Shown here: in pieces, positions 8,013 through 14,655 of the stretch
Layout of the letters: each line of letters opens with the position of its first letter
How positions within the stretch are numbered: the stretch's first letter is position 1
NCBI GenBank assembly: GCA_036557785.1
Contig: DATBGZ010000048.1
Span: 1 to 38,668 of the forward strand
Length of the DNA stretch: 38,668 nt
Direction: 5' to 3'
From: DATBGZ01 sp036557785
Lineage (GTDB): Bacteria; Actinomycetota; Actinomycetes; Mycobacteriales; Micromonosporaceae
Notes under the pieces: model-generated
What the model was told of the DNA's origin: nothing
Seen by the model: the letters and a program-made list of their open reading frames with translations, nothing else
Databases searched by the model: none
Translations under genes and position numbers: made by a program

Positions 8013-8843
8013 ATGGTGTTGCCCATGCGTAGGTGGATCGGTGCATCAGCCGCGGTGTCCGCCCTCGCCGTGGTGCTCGCGCTGACCGGCGCGGGCGAGG
8101 TCATCGCCAGGGCGATCTTTAGATTCCTTGAGTTCTATACTGGGGTATTTGCGCTCGTCGCGCTCTCGTTGACCGTCATGGGCGGGTTGGTCGCCACCGA
8201 CCGGGTCGTCCTCCTGGTGCGCCATCGTGTCCTGTTACAGAGCGTGCACCGGCTCACCGGGCTGCTGGCGGTCACCTGCCTGGCGATCCACATCACGCTC
8301 AAGGTCGCCGAGGGGCACGCCGGCCTCGTCGATGTCTTCGTCCCGTTCCTCTCGGCCAACCGCCGCCTGCTCATCGGCTTCGGCACGCTCGCCGCGTACC
8401 TCATGGGCGCGCTGGCGTGGACGGGGGTCGCCCGCGCCCGCTTCGCCAGCGGCAAGCGTCCCTGGGTCTGGCGGATGCTGCACCTGAGTGCCTACCCCAC
8501 CTGGGTGATCGCGATCGTGCACGGTCTCGGCTCCGGCCGGCACGCGGCGACGTGGGTGACCGTCAGCTACGTCGCATGCGTCGTCGGTGTTGGCCTGGGG
8601 CTGCTGCTGCGCCTGAGCATCACCAGGAATCGCCGCGCCCCGGCTGCCCACGCCGGCCCCAGGTCCGTACGCACGGTGCTGGCCGCGGTCGCGAGGCCGA
8701 CCTCGACCATCGCGCTCACCCGGACCGGCGTGACCCCCGCGGTGCCCGGTGGCGACGCCGTACCGTCTCGCCCGCCGGGTCTGCCCGTCGCGCTCTCCGA
8801 CGACGAGTTCTGGCGGCGCATGAAGGGCGACGGCGTCCGGTGA
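8013..8843 (+). CDS. Cytochrome b-type / ferric reductase-like transmembrane protein
   Basis: A 276-residue membrane protein with about six helices. Two pairs of histidines sit on helices with heme-ligand spacing: H79 and H93 (SVHRLTG...AIHITLK), and H157 and H170 (MLHLSAY...IVHGLGSG). This is the bis-heme b pattern of ferric reductase-like transmembrane domains. A polar tail of about 75 residues ends in LSDDEFWRRMKGDG. The tail stop overlaps the next gene by 4 bp, so the heme protein probably takes electrons from that flavoprotein/ferredoxin. The start is uncertain: ATG 8013, ATG 8025, or earlier. Residues 35-50 are encoded by unusually AT-rich, rare codons, and Leu75 is a TTA codon (8235-8237). 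Confidence 0.8.
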   Translation: MVLPMRRWIGASAAVSALAVVLALTGAGEVIARAIFRFLEFYTGVFALVALSLTVMGGLVATDRVVLLVRHRVLLQSVHRLTGLLAVTCLAIHITLKVAEGHAGLVDVFVPFLSANRRLLIGFGTLAAYLMGALAWTGVARARFASGKRPWVWRMLHLSAYPTWVIAIVHGLGSGRHAATWVTVSYVACVVGVGLGLLLRLSITRNRRAPAAHAGPRSVRTVLAAVARPTSTIALTRTGVTPAVPGGDAVPSRPPGLPVALSDDEFWRRMKGDGVR

Positions 8844-10330
8844 CGACGCAGCTGGTGCCCCCCGGCGTCCTGCCGGCGTACAGTGTCGGCCCGCGCCGCC
8901 TCACGGCCGGACTGGATCGCCATCACCGCCTGGACCTGGCCAGGCACCTCGACGTGCATGGCCCGGTGTCGCAGCTGAGCGCGGAGCAGTTGGTCGAGCT
9001 GGCCGAACGGATCGGACTGACGGGGCGCGGCGGTGCCGGCTTCCCGTTCGCCCGCAAGCTGCAGGCGGTACAGAAGTCCGTGCACGCGAGCGGCAGTTCA
9101 CCGGCGGTGGTGGTGAACGCGACCGAGGGCGAGCCGGCCAGCTTCAAGGACAAGATGCTGCTGCGCCGGGCACCCCACCTCATCCTCGATGGGGCGTTCC
9201 TCGCGGCTTCGGCGATCGGGGCACAGAGCATCTCCATCGGAGTCGAGGAGGGTGAGCCGGGTGCCGACTCGCTCGTACACGCCCTCGGCGAGCGCCCCTC
9301 GCCCACGGTGACGCGGGTCGTCACCGTGCCGAAGCGTTTCATCTCCGGCGAGGGCGGCGCCCTGGTGCGGGGCATCAACGGCGAGGTGCCGATCCCGCCG
9401 GGCCGCAAGACCAGGGCGAGTGAGAGTGGCGTGAAAGGCCTGCCGACGCTGCTCTCCAACGCCGAGACGTACGCCCAGCTCGCGCTGGCGGCCCGCACGG
9501 GTCCACGCGGATACGCGCACGTGGGCCTGCCCCACGAGCCGGGCACGGTGCTGCTGACGATCGGCGGGGCGACCCGCATCCACTGCATCGTCGAGACGCC
9601 GACCGGGGTGCCGCTCGACGAGATCCTCTACATCTGCGGGGCGACCATCGGTCCGGGCGTCCTGGTCGGCGGCTACCACGGCGCCTGGCTCTCGCCGGCG
9701 GCGCTCTCGCAGGCCGCCGTGTCCCGGGAAGGCCTTTCGGCAGTGGGCGGCGCGCTGGGTGCCGGTGTCGTGCTCCCCCTCGGCGAGGGCACCTGCCCGC
9801 TCGGTGAGGCCGCGAGGGTGCTGCAGTACCTTGCCGGTGAGTCGGCCGGCCAATGTGGACCGTGCCGGCGCGGCCTGCCGGAGGTGGCCCGCCGGATGTC
9901 CACTCTCGTCGATGGCAGCGGCGGGTTCGCGGCAGTAGATGCGATCCGCGCGGCCGCGGGTGGGGTGCGTGGTCGGGGCGCCTGCGCACATCCGGACGGT
10001 ACGGCCCGCTTCGCACTGTCCGCATTGGACGCCTTCGCCGAGGACGTGTCGGCGCACGTCTTCGGTGGCGGCTGCGGCTTGCCGGTGCGCGGCGTGCTGC
10101 CCATCGCCGACGACGCGGATGCCGGCCCCACGCTGACGGTGGACTGGACGCGATGTGACGCCCATGGCCTGTGCGCGCACATCCTGCCCGAGCTGATCAG
10201 CCTGGACGCCAACGGCTACCCGGCCATCGCCGACCGTACGGTCCCGGCATGGCTCTCCGGTCAGGCGCGCAAGGCCATCACCATGTGCCCGGCCCTGGCG
10301 CTGCGCTTCAGCGAGGCGCAGCCGCGGTAG
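8840..10330 (+). CDS. NuoF-like NADH/FMN flavoprotein with C-terminal 3Fe-4S ferredoxin domain
   Basis: A 496-residue protein. An FMN-binding GRGGAGFP is at 62-69 and NATEGEPASFKDK at about 93-105. A NADH-region KRFISGEGGALVRGING at about 165-181 matches complex I NuoF. The Fe-S region keeps QCGPCRRG (C339, C342) and a distal C382, but the first Cys of the usual ESCGxCxPC is Ala. Residues about 430-496 form a ferredoxin, TRCDAHGLC...MCP, with C439-x5-C445-x37-C483, the single 3Fe-4S pattern. GTG at 8840 overlaps the heme protein stop (GTGA). No other complex I genes are present, so this is a soluble electron-input module for the heme b partner rather than complex I. Confidence 0.85.
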   Translation: MTTQLVPPGVLPAYSVGPRRLTAGLDRHHRLDLARHLDVHGPVSQLSAEQLVELAERIGLTGRGGAGFPFARKLQAVQKSVHASGSSPAVVVNATEGEPASFKDKMLLRRAPHLILDGAFLAASAIGAQSISIGVEEGEPGADSLVHALGERPSPTVTRVVTVPKRFISGEGGALVRGINGEVPIPPGRKTRASESGVKGLPTLLSNAETYAQLALAARTGPRGYAHVGLPHEPGTVLLTIGGATRIHCIVETPTGVPLDEILYICGATIGPGVLVGGYHGAWLSPAALSQAAVSREGLSAVGGALGAGVVLPLGEGTCPLGEAARVLQYLAGESAGQCGPCRRGLPEVARRMSTLVDGSGGFAAVDAIRAAAGGVRGRGACAHPDGTARFALSALDAFAEDVSAHVFGGGCGLPVRGVLPIADDADAGPTLTVDWTRCDAHGLCAHILPELISLDANGYPAIADRTVPAWLSGQARKAITMCPALALRFSEAQPR

Positions 10331-10350
10331 CGCGACCACAGCCGCGCGCT
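10329..10350. terminator. Possible bidirectional hairpin between convergent operons
   Basis: AGCGCG (10329-10334) and CGCGCT (10345-10350) form a perfect 6-bp stem around a 10-nt loop. It reaches into both convergent stop codons (TAG at 10328-10330 and TGA at 10352-10350). Position and symmetry suggest termination in both directions; there is no U-tract. Confidence 0.4.
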
Positions 10351-11369
10351 CAGCTTCTTCGGCGCCGGATCCACCAGAAGCAGGTGCCGGACAGGGCCGC
10401 GGCCAGCGCGAGGAAGATCCCCGATTCGAACCACTGGAGGGGCCAGTAATGGCTCGCGGGCTGGTAGGTCACGGTCTCGTGCAGGTTGTACTGGCCCAGG
10501 CATTGGCTGATCTGTGCCGGGTCGAACTTGAACTTGACGACGCCCACGGGCGGCGGGAAGCAGCTGGGGTAATCGCCAATCATCACTGCCCGGCCGGACG
10601 CGTCCTGCACCGGTGCGCCGGAGATCACCCACGCACCCGCCGGTACGGGCGGGTTGAAGTACAGGTTCCCGCCACGGATGTCGATGCCGTTCGACAGGCT
10701 CCCGGTCGTCGCGTTGATGGCGAACGTGGTCGTGGTCGAGGGCAACAGGTGGGGTCGGACCACCGCCGGCACGAGGATCTGGATGGCGATGAAGACGACG
10801 AGGGTGACCGCCATCGCCGCAACCGTGCGGCGCAGCAGCAGTCCCATCGTGGTGCCCAGGGCGAAGGCGAACGCGGCGTAGGCGAACGGGACGATGTCGC
10901 GTGAGGAGAAGGTCATGGCGGTGAACCGGTCGCCGTTCATCTGGTCGATCGGTCCCGCCCACCAGGTCAGCAGGTAGCTGAGCAGCCCGGCGGTGGCGAC
11001 CGAGGCGAGGCCGACGACGGTGAGCTTGACCCCGAGCCACCGGTTGCGCGTCACGGTCTGGTTCCACGCGACCTGGTAGGTGCCGGTCTCCAACTCGCGG
11101 CCGATCAGCGGCGCGCCCCAGAAGATCCCAATCAGCGCCGGGACGAGGACCACGAGCAGTTGGTTGAGCTGAAACGGTGGTCCCCAGGTGAAACGGAACT
11201 GGTCCAGCACGCTGTCGCAGTCGTTCAACGCGCCGCAGGTGGCCAGGTCAGTGGTGTAGGACTGGTGCATCCGCAGGCCCGTGGCCACGAAGTAGACCGT
11301 GGCGCCGGCGAGCAGGATCAGGGCGGCCAGTGCTTGGGCGCGGAACTGTCGCCAGGCGAGCCAGATCAT
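10350..11369 (-). CDS. ABC transporter permease
   Basis: A 339-residue integral membrane protein with six or so hydrophobic helices: near the N-terminus (ALAALILLAGATVYFVA), after a large first extracellular loop (LVVLVPALIGIFWGAPL), several in the middle, and one at the C-terminal end before WWIRRRRS. GRELETGTYQVAWNQTVTR is the cytoplasmic loop typical of ABC-2-type permeases paired with YtrA-type ATPases. GGAGG lies 6 nt before the ATG at 11369, and the start overlaps the ATPase stop by 4 bp. Together with the two upstream genes it forms an export or drug-resistance-type ABC operon; the cargo is unknown. Confidence 0.87.
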   Translation of the reverse strand: MIWLAWRQFRAQALAALILLAGATVYFVATGLRMHQSYTTDLATCGALNDCDSVLDQFRFTWGPPFQLNQLLVVLVPALIGIFWGAPLIGRELETGTYQVAWNQTVTRNRWLGVKLTVVGLASVATAGLLSYLLTWWAGPIDQMNGDRFTAMTFSSRDIVPFAYAAFAFALGTTMGLLLRRTVAAMAVTLVVFIAIQILVPAVVRPHLLPSTTTTFAINATTGSLSNGIDIRGGNLYFNPPVPAGAWVISGAPVQDASGRAVMIGDYPSCFPPPVGVVKFKFDPAQISQCLGQYNLHETVTYQPASHYWPLQWFESGIFLALAAALSGTCFWWIRRRRS

Positions 11370-12265
11370 CGCGAGCCTCCTGTCGCGGGCGTCGTGGTGC
11401 GGCGGCCGGCGCCGACGGCACGCTCCATATAGGTCAAGACGAGGTCCTCGAGTTCGAGGCGTCTGGCGGACCAGTCGCCGGAGGGCAGCTCGGTCTGGCT
11501 GCGCACGATGAACGTCGACTGTCGATCGGTGTGCTCGGCCAGGATGACCTCGACGCCGGAGGGCAGGTCCTTCTCCTTGCGGCGCGTGCACACGATCCGG
11601 TGGTGCTGCTCGAGCAGGTGCTCGGTCTCGCCCGCGAGCTGGACGCGGGAGGCGACGAGGACGACCAGGTAGTCGCAGACGCGCTCGAGGTCCGAGACCA
11701 GATGCGAGGAGAGGATGACGCTGGTCCCGTTCTCGGCAACCGACTCCATGAGGTGGCGCAGGAAGTCGCGGCGGGCCAACGGGTCGAGGCTCGCCACCGG
11801 CTCGTCAAGGATCAGCAGCTCGGGCCGCTTGGCGACGGCGACGGTCAGCGCGAGCTGGGCGCGTTGACCACCGGAGAGCTTGCCCGCCTTTTGCTTCAGG
11901 TCGAGGCCGAGCTGATCGATGCGTGCCCGGGCGAGTGCGGCATCCCAGCGCGGGTTCATCGTGGCGCCGAACCGCAGGTGGTCGGCGACGGAGAGGCTCG
12001 CGTAGACGGGGGTGTCCTGGGCGACGTAGCCGACCCGGGCCAGTTGCGCCGGGCCTGCGGCCGGCTTGTCGCCGAGCACCTCGATGCTGCCCGCGGTCGG
12101 CGCGAGCATCCCACAGGCGATCTTCAGAAGCGTGGTCTTACCCGCGCCGTTGGGCCCGACCAGGCCGACGACGTGCCCCGGCGGGACCTCCAGAGTGCAG
12201 TCGGTCAGTGCTTCCCGTTGGCCGTATCGCTTGCTGAGGGCGTGGGCGTTCAGTACGGCGTTCAT
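11366..12265 (-). CDS. ABC transporter ATP-binding protein
   Basis: A 299-residue ABC ATPase with all motifs: Walker A GPNGAGKTT, signature LSGGQRAQLAL, Walker B LLILDEPVASLDP, and the switch His in SSHLVSDLER. The domain of about 215 residues is followed by an 80-residue C-terminal extension, as in ABC-2-type exporters. GAGGAG precedes the ATG. The start overlaps the GntR stop by 4 bp, and the stop overlaps the permease start by 4 bp, so regulator, ATPase and permease are translated as one coupled unit. Confidence 0.92.
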   Translation of the reverse strand: MNAVLNAHALSKRYGQREALTDCTLEVPPGHVVGLVGPNGAGKTTLLKIACGMLAPTAGSIEVLGDKPAAGPAQLARVGYVAQDTPVYASLSVADHLRFGATMNPRWDAALARARIDQLGLDLKQKAGKLSGGQRAQLALTVAVAKRPELLILDEPVASLDPLARRDFLRHLMESVAENGTSVILSSHLVSDLERVCDYLVVLVASRVQLAGETEHLLEQHHRIVCTRRKEKDLPSGVEVILAEHTDRQSTFIVRSQTELPSGDWSARRLELEDLVLTYMERAVGAGRRTTTPATGGSR

Positions 12266-12651
12266 GTCTCCTCTTCAGCGCTCTCGCGCAGCGTGTTCTG
12301 GAACATCGCGTCGATGCCCGGCTCGGTCAGGCCCGCGGCACGGGCCTTGGCCAGCCAGACGCGCAGCTGCTCCTGGAGTGGCCCGTGCTCGGCGAGCGAG
12401 GCCTGGCCCAGAGATCGGGTGATGAACGTGCCCACGCCCGGCTTGGCGGCGACCAGGCCGAGGTGCTCGAGTTCCCGATACGCCTTGCTCACGGTGTTCG
12501 GGTTGATCGCCACTCGGGCGACCACCTCCTTCACCGTGGGCAACTGGTCGCCCTCCGAGAGCAGACCCAACAGCAGCGCCTGCCGAACCTGCCTGACGAT
12601 CTGCAGGTACGGCGCGACGCCGGAGCGCGCGTCGAGGTGGAAATCGATCAC
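12262..12651 (-). CDS. GntR family (YtrA subfamily) transcriptional regulator
   Basis: A 129-residue protein with an N-terminal winged helix: YLQIVRQVRQALLLGLLSEG, then LPTVKEVVARVAINPNTVSKAYRELEHLGLV, and the wing GVGTFIT. A short C-terminal tail of about 50 residues follows, the size of YtrA-type GntR repressors, which control their own ABC operon. The GTG at 12651 gives the family-like VIDFHLDARSG start; a TTG at 12657 is an alternative. A palindromic CTACTAGTAG and a TAGTAA -10-like element lie immediately upstream, fitting autoregulation. Effector unknown. Confidence 0.88.
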   Translation of the reverse strand: MIDFHLDARSGVAPYLQIVRQVRQALLLGLLSEGDQLPTVKEVVARVAINPNTVSKAYRELEHLGLVAAKPGVGTFITRSLGQASLAEHGPLQEQLRVWLAKARAAGLTEPGIDAMFQNTLRESAEEET

Positions 12652-12666
12652 TGGCAAACACCCGTT

Positions 12667-12684
12667 TTACTAGGCTACTAGTAG
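12667..12684 (-). promoter_or_regulatory. Palindromic operator and -10 of the GntR-ABC operon
   Basis: CTACTAGTAG at 12675-12684 is a perfect 10-bp palindrome. A related half, TACTAG, lies at 12668-12673. On the minus strand the TAGTAA hexamer (12672-12667) is placed like a -10 element 15 nt before the GTG at 12651. An AT-rich palindrome over the promoter of a YtrA-type gene in otherwise GC-rich DNA is a likely binding site for the encoded regulator. Confidence 0.55.
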
Positions 12685-12807
12685 AAGCACTATGGCCTCT
12701 GGTGGGCTGCCTGTCAAGCCCCGGATCGGCATGCAGCGACGCGGATTTCTCCGACCGTGCCGTCGCCTACCCGGGTGCCGAATAGCCTGTGGGGGGAGGG
12801 CGGTCAC

Positions 12808-13452
12808 ATGCCACGATCTGACGCCGGCCTGGTGAAGGCGCTGTTGCACGCATACGGGCGCACCTATGCCGAGGAGGCCGGCATCCGGCTGGTCGATCGC
12901 CCGGAGCCCCTCTATCGGCTGCTCGCGCTGGCGAGCTTGCTCGGTAAGCGGATCTCTGCCGACATCGCGGTAGCAGCCGCTCGCGAGCTCTTCGACGCCG
13001 GCTTCGGCTCACCACAGTCCATGGTGGACGCTTCGTGGCAGGACCGGGTCGACGCGCTCGGTCGCGCCCATTACCGGCGCTACGACGAGAGCACCTCGCG
13101 ACTGCTCGGCGCCGCGGCCGCGCACTGCCTGGATCGATGGGGCGGGGATCTGCGGCGGCTGCGGCGGGAGGCGGGTGGTGACCGGCGTCGATTGGTTGCC
13201 CTGCTCACCGAGTTCGCGGGCATTGGGCCAACCGGTGCGGACATCTTCATCCGCGAGGTACAGGCCGTGTGGCCGGAGTATCAGCCGTCCGTGGATGCGA
13301 AGGTCACCGATGGGGCCCGGGTGCTGCAGCTGGAACCGTCCGCCATCGGGCGGCTCGCCCACGGCCCGGACCTCGCCCGGCTCACGTCGGCACTGGTGCG
13401 CGCCGGCCGCGCCCGCGACCTTCCCGACGAGATCAAGTCCCAGCTGCGCTGA
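12808..13452 (+). CDS. HhH-GPD (endonuclease III-like) DNA glycosylase family protein
   Basis: 214 residues of all-helical sequence. A helix-hairpin-helix is visible (LTEFAGIGPTGADIFIREV), followed at the right distance by SVDAKVTDGARV, which matches the VDTHV block holding the catalytic Asp in endonuclease III-like glycosylases. The Lys of the hairpin (GxGRKTA in Nth) is replaced by Thr/Gly, and no C-terminal 4Fe-4S Cys motif exists. If active, it would lack the Nth-type lyase step. The start is the ATG at 12808, with a GGGGGGAGGG Shine-Dalgarno upstream. It is divergent from the GntR operon. The substrate lesion cannot be told. Confidence 0.75.
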   Translation: MPRSDAGLVKALLHAYGRTYAEEAGIRLVDRPEPLYRLLALASLLGKRISADIAVAAARELFDAGFGSPQSMVDASWQDRVDALGRAHYRRYDESTSRLLGAAAAHCLDRWGGDLRRLRREAGGDRRRLVALLTEFAGIGPTGADIFIREVQAVWPEYQPSVDAKVTDGARVLQLEPSAIGRLAHGPDLARLTSALVRAGRARDLPDEIKSQLR

Positions 13453-13756
13453 CCGCGTCGCGCGCGTTGCCCTCCAGCACCACGAACACCGCAAGCACAT
13501 CGGCGCACGGGTCGGGCCGCACCGGCCACAGGTTAACTCCGGACGATGTTCTGTCGCGCCGAATGCGGCAATCAGGTCCCGCGGAGAGCTGGCTCGGGTA
13601 GACAGAGATCGAGTGGCGCCGCCGGCATGCCGGCTCCTCAGCGCTCCGACCGAGGGGGTGACCATGTGCGGTGGGCCATATCTGTCCACTGAGGAGCGTC
13701 GTCGTGATGCGCTCCTGGCGTGGACCCCGAGATTTCGACAGAGAAGGGAGTCGATC
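13453..13756 (+). other. 304-bp intergenic region upstream of the heptose operon
   Basis: No convincing gene is seen here. It separates the glycosylase-like gene from the ChaB-like gene and should hold the promoter of the 12-kb operon. A GTTAAC palindrome lies near 13531-13536 and a GGGTAG at 13596-13601 resembles a SigB/SigF-type -10, but no -35 at normal spacing was found. The distal part contains an in-frame ATG at 13664 with GAGGGGGT upstream, which would extend the ChaB protein by 31 residues. Confidence 0.4.
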
Positions 13757-14167
13757 ATGCCGGGCGAACAGGACATCCCGAGCACCCTGCGCCGCTCGCC
13801 GCGCAAAGCCCAGGAGACCTTCGTGAAGGCGCACGACGCCGCGCTGGAGTCATACGGCGACAGCGGCGGGCGCGCGCGTCGGGTCGCGTTCGCGGCGCTG
13901 AAGCACTCCTTCGAGAAGGTGGGCGATCACTGGGAGCCCAAGCCTGGTCGGGGCGCGAGCGATGCCCAGGCGCGCCGCGGCTATGGCGAGCGACCGACCC
14001 GGACCGCGGGTGGGGTCGACGCCAATGCCAGCAAGCAGCACCTGCTCGAGGTTGCCGAGCGGCTCAACGTTCGTGACCGTGATTCGATGACCAAGCCCCA
14101 GCTGGTCGACGCGATCGAGAAGGCGAACGCGCGTGAGACCAGCCGAGCCCGCTCCCGCCGGCAGTGA
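13757..14167 (+). CDS. ChaB-domain protein with C-terminal Rho-N/SAP-like motif
   Basis: A 136-residue protein. Residues about 8-65 match the ChaB domain (PSTLRRSPRKAQETFVKAHD, then ARRVAFAALKHSFEKVGDHWEP). A basic Gly-rich linker leads to a C-terminal helical motif (HLLEVAERLNVRDRDSMTKP, then LVDAIEKAN) of the Rho N-terminal/SAP-like type, suggesting nucleic-acid binding. ATG 13757 is chosen for AAGGGAG at 6 nt and the family-like start; ATG 13664 is possible. Its stop overlaps the GTG of rfaE2 by 4 bp, so it is co-translated with the heptose genes, though its role there is not obvious. Confidence 0.82.
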   Translation: MPGEQDIPSTLRRSPRKAQETFVKAHDAALESYGDSGGRARRVAFAALKHSFEKVGDHWEPKPGRGASDAQARRGYGERPTRTAGGVDANASKQHLLEVAERLNVRDRDSMTKPQLVDAIEKANARETSRARSRRQ

Positions 14168-14652
14168 GAGCCGATCCGTTCGCGGAGGTACTGCCGGCTG
14201 ACGAGTTGCCCGCGCTGGTCGCGGACATGCGGGCGGCCGGTGAGCGCGTGGTACTCACCAACGGCTGCTTCGACGTGGTGCACGCCGGCCACGTGCAGTG
14301 CCTCGCGCAGGCGCGTGACCTGGGTGACCGGCTCATCGTGGGGCTGAACTCGGACGAGTCCGTGCGGGCGCTCAAGGGCCCTGGCCGGCCGGTCAACCCG
14401 GCCGGCGACCGGGCCCGCGTCCTGGCCGCGCTCTCCTCTGTGGACTACGTGAGCGTCTTCGGGGAGCTCACGCCGCAGCGGCTGATCCGGCTCGTTCGGC
14501 CAGATGTGTATGTCAAGGGCGGCGACTACGGGAAGGGAGTTCCGGAGCGGGATCTGGTCGCCGCGCTCGGTGGTCGGGTCGAGGTCCTCGACCTGGTCCC
14601 GGGTCGGTCCACGACCGGGCTGCTGGAGCGCGTCCGGGCGAGCGGGGGGTGA
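14164..14652 (+). CDS. rfaE2: D-glycero-beta-D-manno-heptose 1-phosphate adenylyltransferase (RfaE2/HldC type)
   Basis: 162 residues matching the C-terminal half of bifunctional HldE: nucleotidyltransferase motif TNGCFDVVHAGHVQCL (HxGH at 40-43), then DRLIVGLNSDESVRALKG, RPVNPAGDRARVLAAL, DVYVKGGDY and a final PGRSTTGLLERV. The enzyme transfers a nucleotide (AMP in Gram-negative pathways) to heptose 1-phosphate, giving NDP-heptose. It is a stand-alone version; the kinase half is a separate gene at 21682. The GTG start overlaps the ChaB-like stop; the carbamoyltransferase follows after 3 bp. Whether ATP or GTP is used cannot be read. Confidence 0.9.
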   Translation: MRADPFAEVLPADELPALVADMRAAGERVVLTNGCFDVVHAGHVQCLAQARDLGDRLIVGLNSDESVRALKGPGRPVNPAGDRARVLAALSSVDYVSVFGELTPQRLIRLVRPDVYVKGGDYGKGVPERDLVAALGGRVEVLDLVPGRSTTGLLERVRASGG

Positions 14653-14655
14653 GGC

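Noticed and set aside
8840..10330. NuoF of respiratory complex I
   Set aside because: No other nuo genes are adjacent, a Cys ligand of the N3 cluster is missing, and a C-terminal ferredoxin not found in NuoF is fused.
13596..13601. GGGTAG as a SigB/SigF-type -10 for the heptose operon
   Set aside because: No matching -35 at 14-17 nt upstream, and such hexamers are frequent in this composition.
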